Assembly: GCA_964614365.1 (NCBI GenBank)
Contig: CAZTLA010000132.1
Location: forward strand, 1 to 8,373
Reading direction: 5' to 3'
DNA length: 8,373 nt
Origin: JACQWR01 sp964614365
GTDB taxonomy: Bacteria > Desulfobacterota > Syntrophia > Syntrophales > JACQWR01
A model generated the notes under the pieces. That model saw only the letters and a program-made list of their open reading frames with translations, was not told where the DNA came from and did no database searches. Position numbers and translations under genes: made by a program. Shown piece by piece: positions 1 to 6,476 of the stretch; the first letter of the stretch is position 1; the number at the start of each line of letters is the position of its first letter.

Positions 1-130
1 ACAGGTCAACGTTCTGCATGATGACGGCAAAATCGATGCCCCGCTCCGCCATCTTCGTCTTGAGGCCATCGATCCTCCCGATGAGTTCCTCTTTCCCGAC
101 CGGATCGAACGCCCCGAGCTGCTGCAACAT
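1..130 (-). CDS. Probable M24-family (Xaa-Pro aminopeptidase-like) peptidase, N-terminal fragment
   Basis: Reading leftward from an ATG at 130 gives 43 open codons that run off the window edge. The peptide begins MLQQLGAFDPVG and continues with a helix-like segment (residues 17-31, RIDGLKTKMAERGID) followed by FAVIMQNVDL (34-43). This pattern, a basic-amphipathic helix, a short beta strand and then an N-V-D-L element, is how the creatinase N-terminal domain of prolidase and Xaa-Pro aminopeptidase proteins usually starts. Such cytosolic metalloenzymes cleave the bond before proline, or act as related hydrolases. The metal-binding catalytic domain would lie outside the window, so the family call rests only on this short stretch. 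A GGGGGAG-type ribosome-binding site lies just upstream of the ATG and supports the start. The gene points the same way as the porin but is separated from it by a terminator and appears to have its own promoter. Confidence 0.5.
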   Translation of the reverse strand, partial: MLQQLGAFDPVGKEELIGRIDGLKTKMAERGIDFAVIMQNVDL

Positions 131-160
131 ATCCTACTCCCCCGAAGCTGTCGCCCGAAT

Positions 161-194
161 ATGTCTGATAACAGACATCGGGCAAAAGTGCCCG
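161..194 (-). promoter_or_regulatory. Two adjacent perfect inverted repeats in the peptidase leader
   Basis: Positions 161-178 read ATGTCTG-ATAA-CAGACAT (7-bp arms, 4-nt centre). Immediately next, 179-194 reads CGGGCA-AAAG-TGCCCG (6-bp arms, 4-nt centre). Both lie just downstream of the predicted transcription start of the minus-strand peptidase gene, 31-64 nt before its ATG. They could be a repressor operator (the first resembles a GntR- or TetR-type palindrome) or two small RNA hairpins in the leader. The bases GGGCAAAAGTGC at 180-191 occur again exactly at 221-232, within the -35 region, which favours repeated protein binding. The regulator is unknown. Confidence 0.4.
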
Positions 195-206
195 AAAGTC
201 CGATCG

Positions 207-234
207 ATATCACATTATCAGGGCAAAAGTGCAA
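207..234 (-). promoter_or_regulatory. Candidate sigma-70-type promoter for the M24 peptidase gene
   Basis: On the minus strand TTGCAC (234-229) is followed after 16 bases by TGATAT (212-207). This fits a -35/-10 pair placing the transcript start near 200, about 70 nt upstream of the ATG at 130. The -35 match is 4 or 5 of 6 depending on the consensus used, and the -10 is partial. It lies between the porin terminator and the peptidase gene, where a promoter is expected. Confidence 0.35.
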
Positions 235-249
235 GTTAATAAACGGCAT

Positions 250-282
250 AAAAAAGCCCCGGGAAAGCGTCCCGGGGCTTTT
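250..282 (-). terminator. Rho-independent terminator of the porin gene
   Basis: AAAAGCCCCGGG at 252-263 and its exact complement at 271-282 form a 12-bp, GC-rich stem with a 7-nt loop. On the minus strand the stem is followed by six T residues (255-250). It begins 33 nt beyond the porin stop codon (316-318). The base of the stem is A/T on both sides, so it may have some bidirectional activity, but the clean T-run is on the minus strand. Confidence 0.93.
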
Positions 283-315
283 GCTTTGAAACCTTGCCGA
301 GAACTCAAGCGAGGC

Positions 316-1701
316 TTAGAAGTTGAGGTCGATCCACTGTGACACGTAGTAGATGTTCTTGAGAGTTGCAGAAGAGTTGAGACCCTTGAACCAATCGCCG
401 GTCCAAAGGTAAGCAAAACCCAGGTTGTAGGTCAACTGGTCATAGATCTTGTACGTGGCCAACAGATCCACTTCTTTGCCGTATTCCTTGCCTTGCCAGG
501 TGGTAGTAGGGGTGCCAAGAGAACCGTCCATGTCTGCCTTCGCGTAGAAGGCCCTGGCAGACAGCTCCAGGTTCTTGCCTACGTTAACGCCTCCAAAGAG
601 ACCGAACAACAACACATTGTCCAATGTGGTGCCCGGATCTACACTGGTGGGGTCGCCCTTTGTCACGATGGAATTTACGCTTAATCCATGGTAGCCATAC
701 CCGAACAGGATGGCGGGGGTGACCACTCCCCAAAGATCCGTATCCGTGCCGAATTTAAATGTGTTGTTCTGCCCCCCTTCTGCGTCCCTCGTCGTCTTAT
801 CGTCGCCGGACGCGTAGACGAACCTGCCGCCTACGTAGGCCGGGCCCAGGTTTGCCTTGGCGTTTAGATACAGACCCTTAGTCTGGATATAGGTGTCGAC
901 GAGGCCAGTGGCATTGGAATTATCGGATGCGCTCCTGCCGTTCATGTAATAGGCTTCGGCCTCGACATTAACAGGCCCCACCTTGGCGCGCGCATAGGGC
1001 TGCAGGACGTGATTTGAGACTACTGCACCACTGGTAGCGACAGTGCCCGATCTTGTGAGGGCGTTTCTGAAGTATGTGTACAGCAAGCCCGCGTTGCCGT
1101 CCTTGAATTTATAACTGGCGCCCAGGTCATAGTACTCGTTGGACGCATCTCTTTGCAGCCTCTGCGTGCTGTTGCCGGTATCCAGATCGCCCTGGCTGAC
1201 TTTGTTAAAGTCGGCAAGAACGCTCAGATTGCCGAACGTATTGGACCATTTGATACCGGGAGCGGTCCCCGGGGCGTTCATGAATTTCGTGCCCCAGCCA
1301 TAGGGCGTCCCTGACTTGTAGCCGACGTCGAACGTGCCGATGCCGGTCTTGAAGGTTACCCAGGTCTGTTCCCAGGCGATGCTCTGCTGGGCGGTCTTCC
1401 CGGCGTCGCCGTTGATGGTATTTTTCGTATTTTGACCCCAAATGGTTTCCATGGTATCGAACCGCCCGGTCATGGTGAGACCATCGGCGATTTTCAACCT
1501 AACGAAGTTGCGCAGCCTCTGGTCAAAGTAACCCACGGAACCGCGGGCTGTGCCTCCATCCTGGTCCAGCATCGACGGGTTGCTTGCGTAACTGCCGCGC
1601 GCGTAATACTGACCGGTCCACTCGGGAGTCACGGCAGACGCGGACATGCTGAAGGCTGCGATCAACCCCAGCGATAGTAAAACTATCCCAATTTTTTTCA
1701 T
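316..1701 (-). CDS. Outer-membrane beta-barrel porin
   Basis: Encodes 461 aa. The start ATG at 1701 is chosen over an upstream in-frame ATG at 1749 because AGGAGGAAG lies just before it and because it gives a clean signal peptide: MKK, a hydrophobic core, and an ASA cleavage site after residue 23. The mature part (about 438 aa) has alternating polar/aromatic strands separated by Gly/Asn/Asp-rich loops, almost no cysteine and no transmembrane helices. It ends YYVSQWIDLNF; a terminal Phe is the usual signal for BAM-dependent barrel insertion. The segment after YFDQRLRNFVRLKIADG, with GRFDTMETIWG, is typical of putative porins of deltaproteobacterial lineages. It should sit in the outer membrane and allow diffusion of small solutes; substrate choice cannot be read from sequence. 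It is monocistronic, with its own terminator at 250-282 and a long, structured upstream region. Confidence 0.85.
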   Translation of the reverse strand: MKKIGIVLLSLGLIAAFSMSASAVTPEWTGQYYARGSYASNPSMLDQDGGTARGSVGYFDQRLRNFVRLKIADGLTMTGRFDTMETIWGQNTKNTINGDAGKTAQQSIAWEQTWVTFKTGIGTFDVGYKSGTPYGWGTKFMNAPGTAPGIKWSNTFGNLSVLADFNKVSQGDLDTGNSTQRLQRDASNEYYDLGASYKFKDGNAGLLYTYFRNALTRSGTVATSGAVVSNHVLQPYARAKVGPVNVEAEAYYMNGRSASDNSNATGLVDTYIQTKGLYLNAKANLGPAYVGGRFVYASGDDKTTRDAEGGQNNTFKFGTDTDLWGVVTPAILFGYGYHGLSVNSIVTKGDPTSVDPGTTLDNVLLFGLFGGVNVGKNLELSARAFYAKADMDGSLGTPTTTWQGKEYGKEVDLLATYKIYDQLTYNLGFAYLWTGDWFKGLNSSATLKNIYYVSQWIDLNF

Positions 1702-1765
1702 TTTCTTCCTCCTGTGTTTTCGGTTGCAACATGCGATCCCACCGGGCACTGCGAAGGATCATTCG

Positions 1766-1787
1766 ACTGCTTGGCCAACTGCTTGGC
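1766..1787. repeat. Tandem 12-bp-period repeat (ACTGCTTGGC twice)
   Basis: ACTGCTTGGC occurs at 1766-1775 and again at 1778-1787 with CA between, so the period is 12 bp. It lies 65-86 nt upstream of the porin ATG on its template side. Each copy also overlaps TTGGC, and TTGGCCAA (1771-1778) is a perfect palindrome. It could be a pair of same-face protein sites or a short slippage duplication. Confidence 0.6.
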
Positions 1788-1800
1788 AAAACCTCAACTT

Positions 1801-1842
1801 CCGGCGCGAGCGTTCGGCATGGGACTATTTACGCTCCGCCGG
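1801..1842 (-). other. Large imperfect hairpin in the porin leader
   Basis: On the minus strand, 1842-1831 (CCGGCGGAGCGT) pairs with 1813-1801 (ACGCTCGCGCCGG). This gives 12 base pairs with one bulged G and a 17-nt loop. It lies about 100 nt upstream of the porin ATG, inside the transcript if the promoter near 2031-2002 is correct. The right side has no T-run, so it is not a simple terminator. It may be a leader RNA structure affecting stability or translation, or a DNA palindrome. Confidence 0.5.
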
Positions 1843-1870
1843 CCGGGAAACAACCGCTTCTTCCGTATGA

Positions 1871-1908
1871 CCGTTCGCATGCCGGCATCCGGCCATGCAT
1901 CTGAACGG
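1871..1908 (-). other. Second large imperfect hairpin in the porin leader
   Basis: Outer arms CCGTTC (1871-1876) and GAACGG (1903-1908) enclose GCATG/CATGC (1877-1881 with 1894-1898) and CCGG/CCGG (1882-1885 with 1889-1892) around a 3-nt loop. This totals 15 pairs, interrupted on one side by single-base and 4-nt bulges. Together with the hairpin at 1801-1842 it makes the predicted porin leader strongly structured. The function is unknown. Confidence 0.5.
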
Positions 1909-2001
1909 ATCAGACGAGATTAGGACGAAGTTCCCCGCAGTTCTGTATGTTTTCCCTCCTCACCCCCTTTCGTAAATAGCTTCCCTTACATAAGTGTGCG
2001 A

Positions 2002-2031
2002 ACGCTACCATTGCCCGCCGCCGCAAGTCAA
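2002..2031 (-). promoter_or_regulatory. Candidate porin promoter
   Basis: Minus-strand TTGACT (2031-2026), an 18-base spacer and TAGCGT (2007-2002) form a sigma-70-like pair. A TGG immediately before the -10 matches an extended -10 (TGn). The predicted start near 1995 would give the porin a leader of roughly 290 nt containing both hairpins. No better match was seen nearer the porin ATG. The -10 match is only 3-4 of 6. Confidence 0.4.
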
Positions 2032-2104
2032 GCATTTTCTGCCCTCCCTCTTCATGATAACGACAGGCGGCTGCACCGGATTAGCGATTTTCTGGTGCAA
2101 CAGG

Positions 2105-2119
2105 CGGCAGACTCTGCCG
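2105..2119. repeat. 15-bp perfect palindrome
   Basis: CGGCAGA-C-TCTGCCG is a perfect 7-bp inverted repeat around one base. It lies in the middle of the divergent region, about 500 bp upstream of acs. It is not followed by a T-run on either strand within a few bases, so I do not call it a terminator. It may be an operator or a chance structure. Confidence 0.4.
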
Positions 2120-2314
2120 ATGGCTTAAAAAAGCAATAACTGTACCAGCCATCCGCAAAGGGATAGGGATAATGGATTCTTGTTTCTGCCTTACCGGGGA
2201 TATATCCCTGCCCGCGGGGAAATCTCAACCGTTTGCCATATATTCTTTGCTGCCTCGAAGACGTAGCTAACACATTTCAAACCGGATGCGCACTGGAGCA
2301 CTGAATCATGATTG

Positions 2315-2332
2315 TGTGTTAATATTGACACA
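2315..2332. promoter_or_regulatory. 18-bp near-perfect palindrome upstream of the acs promoter
   Basis: TGTGTTAATATTGACACA is symmetric at 8 of 9 positions in each half. Its centre lies about 95 bp upstream of the predicted acs transcription start. TGTGT/ACACA arms recall CRP/FNR- and Rex-class sites, but the spacing differs from the usual CRP (TGTGA-N6-TCACA) and Rex forms, so the regulator cannot be named. It is positioned where an activator could bind. Confidence 0.4.
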
Positions 2333-2384
2333 GATTCAGCGGGCGTGACTTTTTTGCCACAGCTATATTGTAGCAAAATATTCC

Positions 2385-2412
2385 TTGACAGCAGGTGCAT
2401 ATTTAAGATACT
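2385..2412 (+). promoter_or_regulatory. Candidate acs-etfBA operon promoter
   Basis: A perfect -35 hexamer TTGACA (2385-2390) is followed after 16 bases by GATACT (2407-2412), a 4-of-6 -10. The surrounding DNA is AT-rich. Transcription would start near 2418-2420, giving a leader of about 185 nt before the acs ATG. A palindromic operator-like element begins a few bases downstream of this start. Confidence 0.5.
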
Positions 2413-2423
2413 GAAAAAGCATC

Positions 2424-2447
2424 ATGACCAATGGTCATATAGTGACC
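2424..2447. promoter_or_regulatory. Operator-like TGACC/GGTCA repeat cluster
   Basis: ATGACC-AAT-GGTCAT (2424-2438) is a perfect 6-bp inverted repeat with a 3-nt centre. A third half-site TGACC follows at 2443-2447. It overlaps or directly follows the predicted acs transcription start, a classic repressor position. TGACC/GGTCA half-sites resemble operators of TetR-family regulators of acyl-CoA catabolism (FadR, PaaR and PfmR types). That link is by resemblance only; no regulator gene is in the window. Confidence 0.45.
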
Positions 2448-2604
2448 GTTCTTCGCGCGCACCCGTTCCACTAAATAAATAAAGCGGTTGACTCCATGAA
2501 TGCCTGGTGATCATTAAAGAAACGCAAGACGGATGCCGATGTTGCCGGTAATAAAGGTCTGCTGTCGTGTGCAAACAGGCAACATAAGAAAGAGGGGGCG
2601 ATCA

Positions 2605-4602
2605 ATGGCAATCATGAGGAAAAAAGAAGCCAGTGGAAACGGAACTCCACATCATCAGGATGTTTTTCCTGTGCCCGAGGAGATAAGAAAAAGGGCCTAC
2701 ATCAGCGGCAAGGAGGCTTACGAGACGCTTTACCGGCGTTCTTTGGAGAACCCCGATGCCTTCTGGGGAGAAATCGCCGGTCAGTATGTGGACTGGTTCA
2801 AAAAATGGGATACCGTCGAGGAATACAATTTCGACGTCCGGAAGGGACCGATTTTCATCCGGTACTTTGCCGGGGGGAAGCTCAACGCCTCTTACAACTG
2901 TCTTGACCGGCATTTGAAGACACGGGGCGATAAAGCCGCCATTCTGTGGGAGGGTAACGAACCCACGGAGAGCAAGGCATACACCTACAAAGCGCTCCAT
3001 GCAGAGGTTTGTCGTTTTGCCAACGTTCTGAAAGCCCAGGGCGTGAAAAAAGGGGACCGGGTATGCTTTTATCTGCCCATGATTCCCGAACTTGCCATCG
3101 GCACGCTTGCCTGTGCGCGGATCGGGGCCATACACAGCGTCGTTTTCGGCGGGTTCAGCGCCGACGCCCTGCAGGGAAGGATACAGGATTGCAGCGCCAA
3201 GGCGCTGGTGACCTGTGACGGCACCTTCCGCGGCGCCAAGGCCGTTCCCCAGAAGACAAACGCCGATATGGCGCTGAAGGGATGCCCCTCGGTGGAGAAG
3301 ATGATCGTTGTCCGGCGTACGGGAGACAAGATCAAGTGCGAATGGAACGGTGGGCGGGACCTGTGGTGGCACGAGGAAATGGCGAAGGCCGACGGGCACT
3401 GCGAGCCCGAGTGGATGGATGCGGAAGATCCCCTGTTCATCCTCTATACCTCCGGTTCCACGGGGAAGCCGAAGGGCGTGATGCACACCACCGGCGGCTA
3501 CCTCGTCTACGTTGCCTACACGCACAAGATGATCTTCGATTACCACGAGGAAGACGTATACTGGTGTACCGCCGATATCGGCTGGGTGACGGGACACAGC
3601 TACATCATTTACGGGCCGCTCGCGAACGGCGCCACGTCCGTGATGTTCGAAGGGGTTCCCAGCTACCCCGATTTCAGCCGCTTCTGGCAGGTGATCGAGA
3701 AATACCAGGTCAACATATTCTACACGGCGCCGACGGCCATCCGCGCCATCGCCAAGGAGGGCGACGACTGGGTGAAAAAGGCCGACATATCATCCCTGAA
3801 GATTCTGGGTTCCGTGGGCGAGCCGATCAATCCCGAGGCCTGGCTCTGGTATTACCGGACGATCGGCGCGGGGAGGTGTCCCATCATGGATACGTGGTGG
3901 CAGACGGAAACAGGCGGCGCGCTCATCACGCCGCTGCCCGGCGCCACGGCGACCAAGCCCGGCTATGCCTCCGTTCCCTTTATGGGCGTGGCGCCGGCGA
4001 TCCTGGATGACGACGGGAACGAGATACAGGAATCCTTCCGGAGCGGTTCCCTTGCTTTGAAGAGGCCGTGGCCGGGCATGATGCGGGGCGTCTACGGCGA
4101 CCCCAAGCGCTTCCAGGAAACCTACTTTGAGCAGGTGCCCGGCTACTACGTGGCGGGCGACGGCTCGCACCGGGACAAGGACGGGTACTACCAGATTACG
4201 GGGCGCATCGATGACGTGATCAATGTTTCCGGACACCGGATGGGAACCGCCGAGGTGGAGAGCGCCCTGGTGGCCCATCCCGCCGTGGCGGAAGCGGCCG
4301 TGGTCGGCTATCCGCACGACCTCAAGGGGCAGTCCATCTACGCCTATGTGACGCTCAATACGGGCGTCGCCCCGTCGGAGGAACTGAAGAAGGAACTGGT
4401 CGCGCACGTGCGGACGCTCATCGGCCCCATCGCAACGCCGGAAAAGATCCAATGGGCCGATGCCCTGCCCAAGACGAGAAGCGGCAAGATCATGCGGAGA
4501 ATCCTGAAAAAGATTGCGGCCAATGCCCTGAATGAGTTGGGGGACGTAAGCACCCTGGCCGATCCCTCCGTTGTTGACAACATCGTGAAAAATAGGCTAT
4601 AG
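2605..4602 (+). CDS. acs: Acetyl-CoA synthetase (AMP-forming)
   Basis: This 665-aa enzyme matches the usual Acs length (about 650). It catalyses acetate + ATP + CoA <-> acetyl-CoA + AMP + PPi through an acetyl-adenylate. Visible motifs are YTSGSTGKPKG (281-291, phosphate loop), WWQTETGG (431-438), the hinge GRIDD (533-537), SGHRMGTAE (542-550) and KTRSGKIMRR (623-632), where Lys628 is the catalytic, acetylation-regulated lysine. Numbering from the Salmonella enzyme, the acetate-pocket residues Val, Thr, Val and Trp fall at 328, 329, 404 and 432, so acetate rather than a longer acid is predicted. The CoA-contacting Arg191 position is Arg209. ATG 2605 is preferred over the in-frame ATG at 2533 because AGAGGGGG (2591-2598) precedes it and the family N-terminus fits. 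It is the first gene of a probable operon, with etfB 85 nt downstream and no good terminator between. In syntrophs it may work in reverse to make ATP. Confidence 0.97.
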   Translation: MAIMRKKEASGNGTPHHQDVFPVPEEIRKRAYISGKEAYETLYRRSLENPDAFWGEIAGQYVDWFKKWDTVEEYNFDVRKGPIFIRYFAGGKLNASYNCLDRHLKTRGDKAAILWEGNEPTESKAYTYKALHAEVCRFANVLKAQGVKKGDRVCFYLPMIPELAIGTLACARIGAIHSVVFGGFSADALQGRIQDCSAKALVTCDGTFRGAKAVPQKTNADMALKGCPSVEKMIVVRRTGDKIKCEWNGGRDLWWHEEMAKADGHCEPEWMDAEDPLFILYTSGSTGKPKGVMHTTGGYLVYVAYTHKMIFDYHEEDVYWCTADIGWVTGHSYIIYGPLANGATSVMFEGVPSYPDFSRFWQVIEKYQVNIFYTAPTAIRAIAKEGDDWVKKADISSLKILGSVGEPINPEAWLWYYRTIGAGRCPIMDTWWQTETGGALITPLPGATATKPGYASVPFMGVAPAILDDDGNEIQESFRSGSLALKRPWPGMMRGVYGDPKRFQETYFEQVPGYYVAGDGSHRDKDGYYQITGRIDDVINVSGHRMGTAEVESALVAHPAVAEAAVVGYPHDLKGQSIYAYVTLNTGVAPSEELKKELVAHVRTLIGPIATPEKIQWADALPKTRSGKIMRRILKKIAANALNELGDVSTLADPSVVDNIVKNRL

Positions 4603-4687
4603 GAAAATCCTATTATAAAAAGCTCGGCAGAATACGTGAAGAGGAACGGCGGGGAAAACCCGCGCGTATCCGGGGAAGGAGGAAGCG

Positions 4688-5458
4688 GTGAATATTGTTG
4701 CGTGTGTAAAGCAGGTTCCTGATACGGAGGCCCAGATACGGGTAAAGCCGGATGGCTCGGGGATCGACGAAACGGGCATCAAGTGGGTCATGAATGCCTA
4801 TGACGAGTTTGGTGTGGAAGAGGCGCTTCGGGTCAAAGAAAAGCACGGCGGGGACGTGACCGTCATTTCCCTGGGACCGGCGAGGGCCATGGAAAGCATC
4901 AGAACGGCGCTGGCCATGGGGGCCGATAAGGGGATCCATATCAGCGATCCCGCGCTTGACGGGGCGGATGCCTACGTAACGGCCTCCGCTCTTGCTGCCG
5001 CCATCAAAGGCATTCCCTTTGACATTATTTTCTGCGGACAACGCGCCGTGGACGACGACGCGGGCCAGGTCGGCGCCATACTGGCGGAACTGCTGGGCAT
5101 ACCCCAGCTTACCGTCGTTACCAAGTGCGACGTAACCGGCGCCGCTGTGAGGGTGGTGAGGCCCATCGAGGGAGCCCAACTCCTGATCGAAAGCGCTCTG
5201 CCCTGCGTGGTCACGGCGCAGAAGGGACTGAACGAGCCGCGCTACGCATCCCTGCCCGGGATCATGAAGGCAAAAAAGAAACCGGTGGACGTGAAAAATG
5301 CCGCGGCGCTGGGAATCTCCACGGAAGGGAAGCTCAAGGTCCTGAAATTCGTGCCGCCTCCCGCCAGGCCGTCGGGAAAGGTCATTTCCGGCGATGATCC
5401 TTCGGTCAAGGCCGCCGCACTGGCTAAACTGCTGCGGGAAGAGGCAAAAGTGATTTAA
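4688..5458 (+). CDS. etfB: Electron transfer flavoprotein, beta subunit
   Basis: Encodes 256 aa, the normal EtfB length. With EtfA it forms the soluble flavoprotein that takes electrons from acyl-CoA dehydrogenases. The start is GTG at 4688, supported by AAGGAGGA at 4676-4683. Family features are the N-terminal MNIVACVKQVPDT strand, the nucleotide-binding GQRAVDDDAGQVG (117-129), and the recognition loop LNEPRYASLPGIMKAKKK (181-198). In that loop Leu189 aligns with the human ETF-beta Leu195 that docks into dehydrogenases. The nucleotide motif carries DDD, as in canonical ETFs that bind AMP, rather than the DGDTAQVG I associate with electron-bifurcating EtfB; this suggests a non-bifurcating ETF but does not prove it. 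It sits 29 nt before etfA in the same direction. Confidence 0.96.
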   Translation: MNIVACVKQVPDTEAQIRVKPDGSGIDETGIKWVMNAYDEFGVEEALRVKEKHGGDVTVISLGPARAMESIRTALAMGADKGIHISDPALDGADAYVTASALAAAIKGIPFDIIFCGQRAVDDDAGQVGAILAELLGIPQLTVVTKCDVTGAAVRVVRPIEGAQLLIESALPCVVTAQKGLNEPRYASLPGIMKAKKKPVDVKNAAALGISTEGKLKVLKFVPPPARPSGKVISGDDPSVKAAALAKLLREEAKVI

Positions 5459-5487
5459 TCCTATGCGATGTTTTAAGGAGAAGAGAA

Positions 5488-6465
5488 ATGGCAAAAGGTG
5501 TATGGATAGTTGCTGAACAAAGGGACGGAGCCCTTCGCAAGATAAGCTATGAACTTGCCGGCGCGGCCAGAAAGCTCGCCGATCAGCTTGGCGAAGAGGT
5601 AAGCGCCGTATTGCTCGGGTCCGGGGTAGCAGGCATCGCCGGCGAACTGGGGAAATACGGTGTGGATAAAATTTACGTGGTGGATAATGCGGCGCTGGAA
5701 ATCTACACGACGGATGCCTATGCCGCGGCCGTTGCCAAGATCGTAAAGGAAAACGACCCCGCCATCCTCCTCTTGGGCGCCTCGTCCCAGGGGAAGGATC
5801 TTTCGGCGCGCCTGGCGGGCAAACTTGCCACCGGTCTGGCCACGGACTGCACGGAGATAAGAATTGCCGACGGCAGGATGGTTGCCGTGCGGCCGGTATA
5901 TGCGGGCAAGTGTTTTACGGAGGTTGTCAGTCTTGCCAATCCCCAGATGGCCTCACTCCGGCCGAATGTATTTCCCGCGATGGAAAACGCAAAGGCGGGC
6001 ACGGTCGTACCGTTCGATCCCGCACTCGATCCGGCCCAGCTTAAGACAAAGGTCATCGAGGTGCAGAAAGACACCAGCGGTCGCGCCGACCTGACGGAGG
6101 CGAACATTATCGTCTCCGGCGGGCGCGGCATGCAGGGACCGGAGAGCTACAAACTGATCGAGGAACTTGCCGACCTTCTGCATGCCACCGTCGGCGCATC
6201 GAGGGCGGCCGTGGATGCAGGCTGGAGGCCCCAGACGGACCAGGTGGGACAGACGGGCAAGGTCGTTTCCCCCAACCTGTACATCGCCTGCGGCATTTCC
6301 GGTGCAATTCAGCATCTGGCCGGCATGAGCTCGTCCAAGTACATCGTGGCCATCAACAAGGATTCGGAGGCCCCGATCTTTTCAAAGGCCGATTTTGGAA
6401 TCGTAGACGATCTCTTCAAGGTTGTTCCCGAATTAACCAAGGAATGCAGGAAGCTTCTCGGTTGA
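5488..6465 (+). CDS. etfA: Electron transfer flavoprotein, alpha subunit
   Basis: Encodes 325 aa, the usual length for a bacterial EtfA without an added ferredoxin domain. It binds the redox-active FAD of the EtfAB heterodimer. AAGGAG at 5475-5480 supports the ATG. The N-terminal domain (about 1-190) includes ATGLATDCTEI (114-124). The C-terminal FAD domain has SGGRGMQGPE (210-219), GASRAAVDAGW (236-246), GQTGK (254-258) and the EtfA signature LYIACGISGAIQHLAGM (264-280), with KYIVAIN (284-290) and DFGIVDDLF (302-310). Electrons should arrive from acyl-CoA dehydrogenases and leave to the membrane oxidoreductase encoded 11 nt downstream; that tight spacing implies translational coupling or at least a shared transcript. 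Confidence 0.97.
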   Translation: MAKGVWIVAEQRDGALRKISYELAGAARKLADQLGEEVSAVLLGSGVAGIAGELGKYGVDKIYVVDNAALEIYTTDAYAAAVAKIVKENDPAILLLGASSQGKDLSARLAGKLATGLATDCTEIRIADGRMVAVRPVYAGKCFTEVVSLANPQMASLRPNVFPAMENAKAGTVVPFDPALDPAQLKTKVIEVQKDTSGRADLTEANIIVSGGRGMQGPESYKLIEELADLLHATVGASRAAVDAGWRPQTDQVGQTGKVVSPNLYIACGISGAIQHLAGMSSSKYIVAINKDSEAPIFSKADFGIVDDLFKVVPELTKECRKLLG

Positions 6466-6476
6466 GCGGAGGGTGT

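Larger units (their letters stand above)
1702..2604. other. Divergent intergenic region between porin and acs
   Basis: Over 900 bp separate the divergent porin and acs starts. Open frames here (for example 2052-2273 and 2191-2400 on the minus strand) have unremarkable, non-protein-like composition and poor start contexts, so I call no gene. The porin-proximal half holds a candidate promoter, two hairpins and a 12-bp tandem repeat. The acs-proximal half is more AT-rich and holds several palindromes, a promoter and an operator-like site. A 10-bp perfect palindrome AATCATGATT is at 2304-2313, and GGGATATATCCC at 2197-2208. CAGGCGGC is directly repeated at 2064-2071 and 2101-2108, with TGCACC/GGTGCA arms (2072-2077 and 2094-2099) between the copies. 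I recognise no known riboswitch or small-RNA class. Confidence 0.7.

Noticed and set aside
1771..1787. Possible sigma-54 -24/-12 promoter around TTGGCC...TTGGC
   Set aside because: The required GG-N10-GC spacing is not met on either strand.
2052..2400. Two minus-strand frames of 73 and 69 aa in the divergent region
   Set aside because: Poor ribosome-binding sites, irregular composition, and overlap with palindromes and the acs promoter region.
2488..2516. Possible second acs promoter (TTGACT then TCATTA)
   Set aside because: The -35 is good but no acceptable -10 lies 16-18 bases downstream.
2602..3597. 331-aa open frame on the minus strand
   Set aside because: It is fully antisense to acs, which is certain from its motifs; the protein has no family features.
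4599..4613. ATAGG-AAAAT-CCTAT inverted repeat at the acs stop codon
   Set aside because: Only five mostly A/T pairs and no T-run, too weak to be a terminator; the operon reading is kept.
4613..5494. 293-aa open frame on the minus strand
   Set aside because: It is antisense to etfB; low-complexity composition and no plausible start context.
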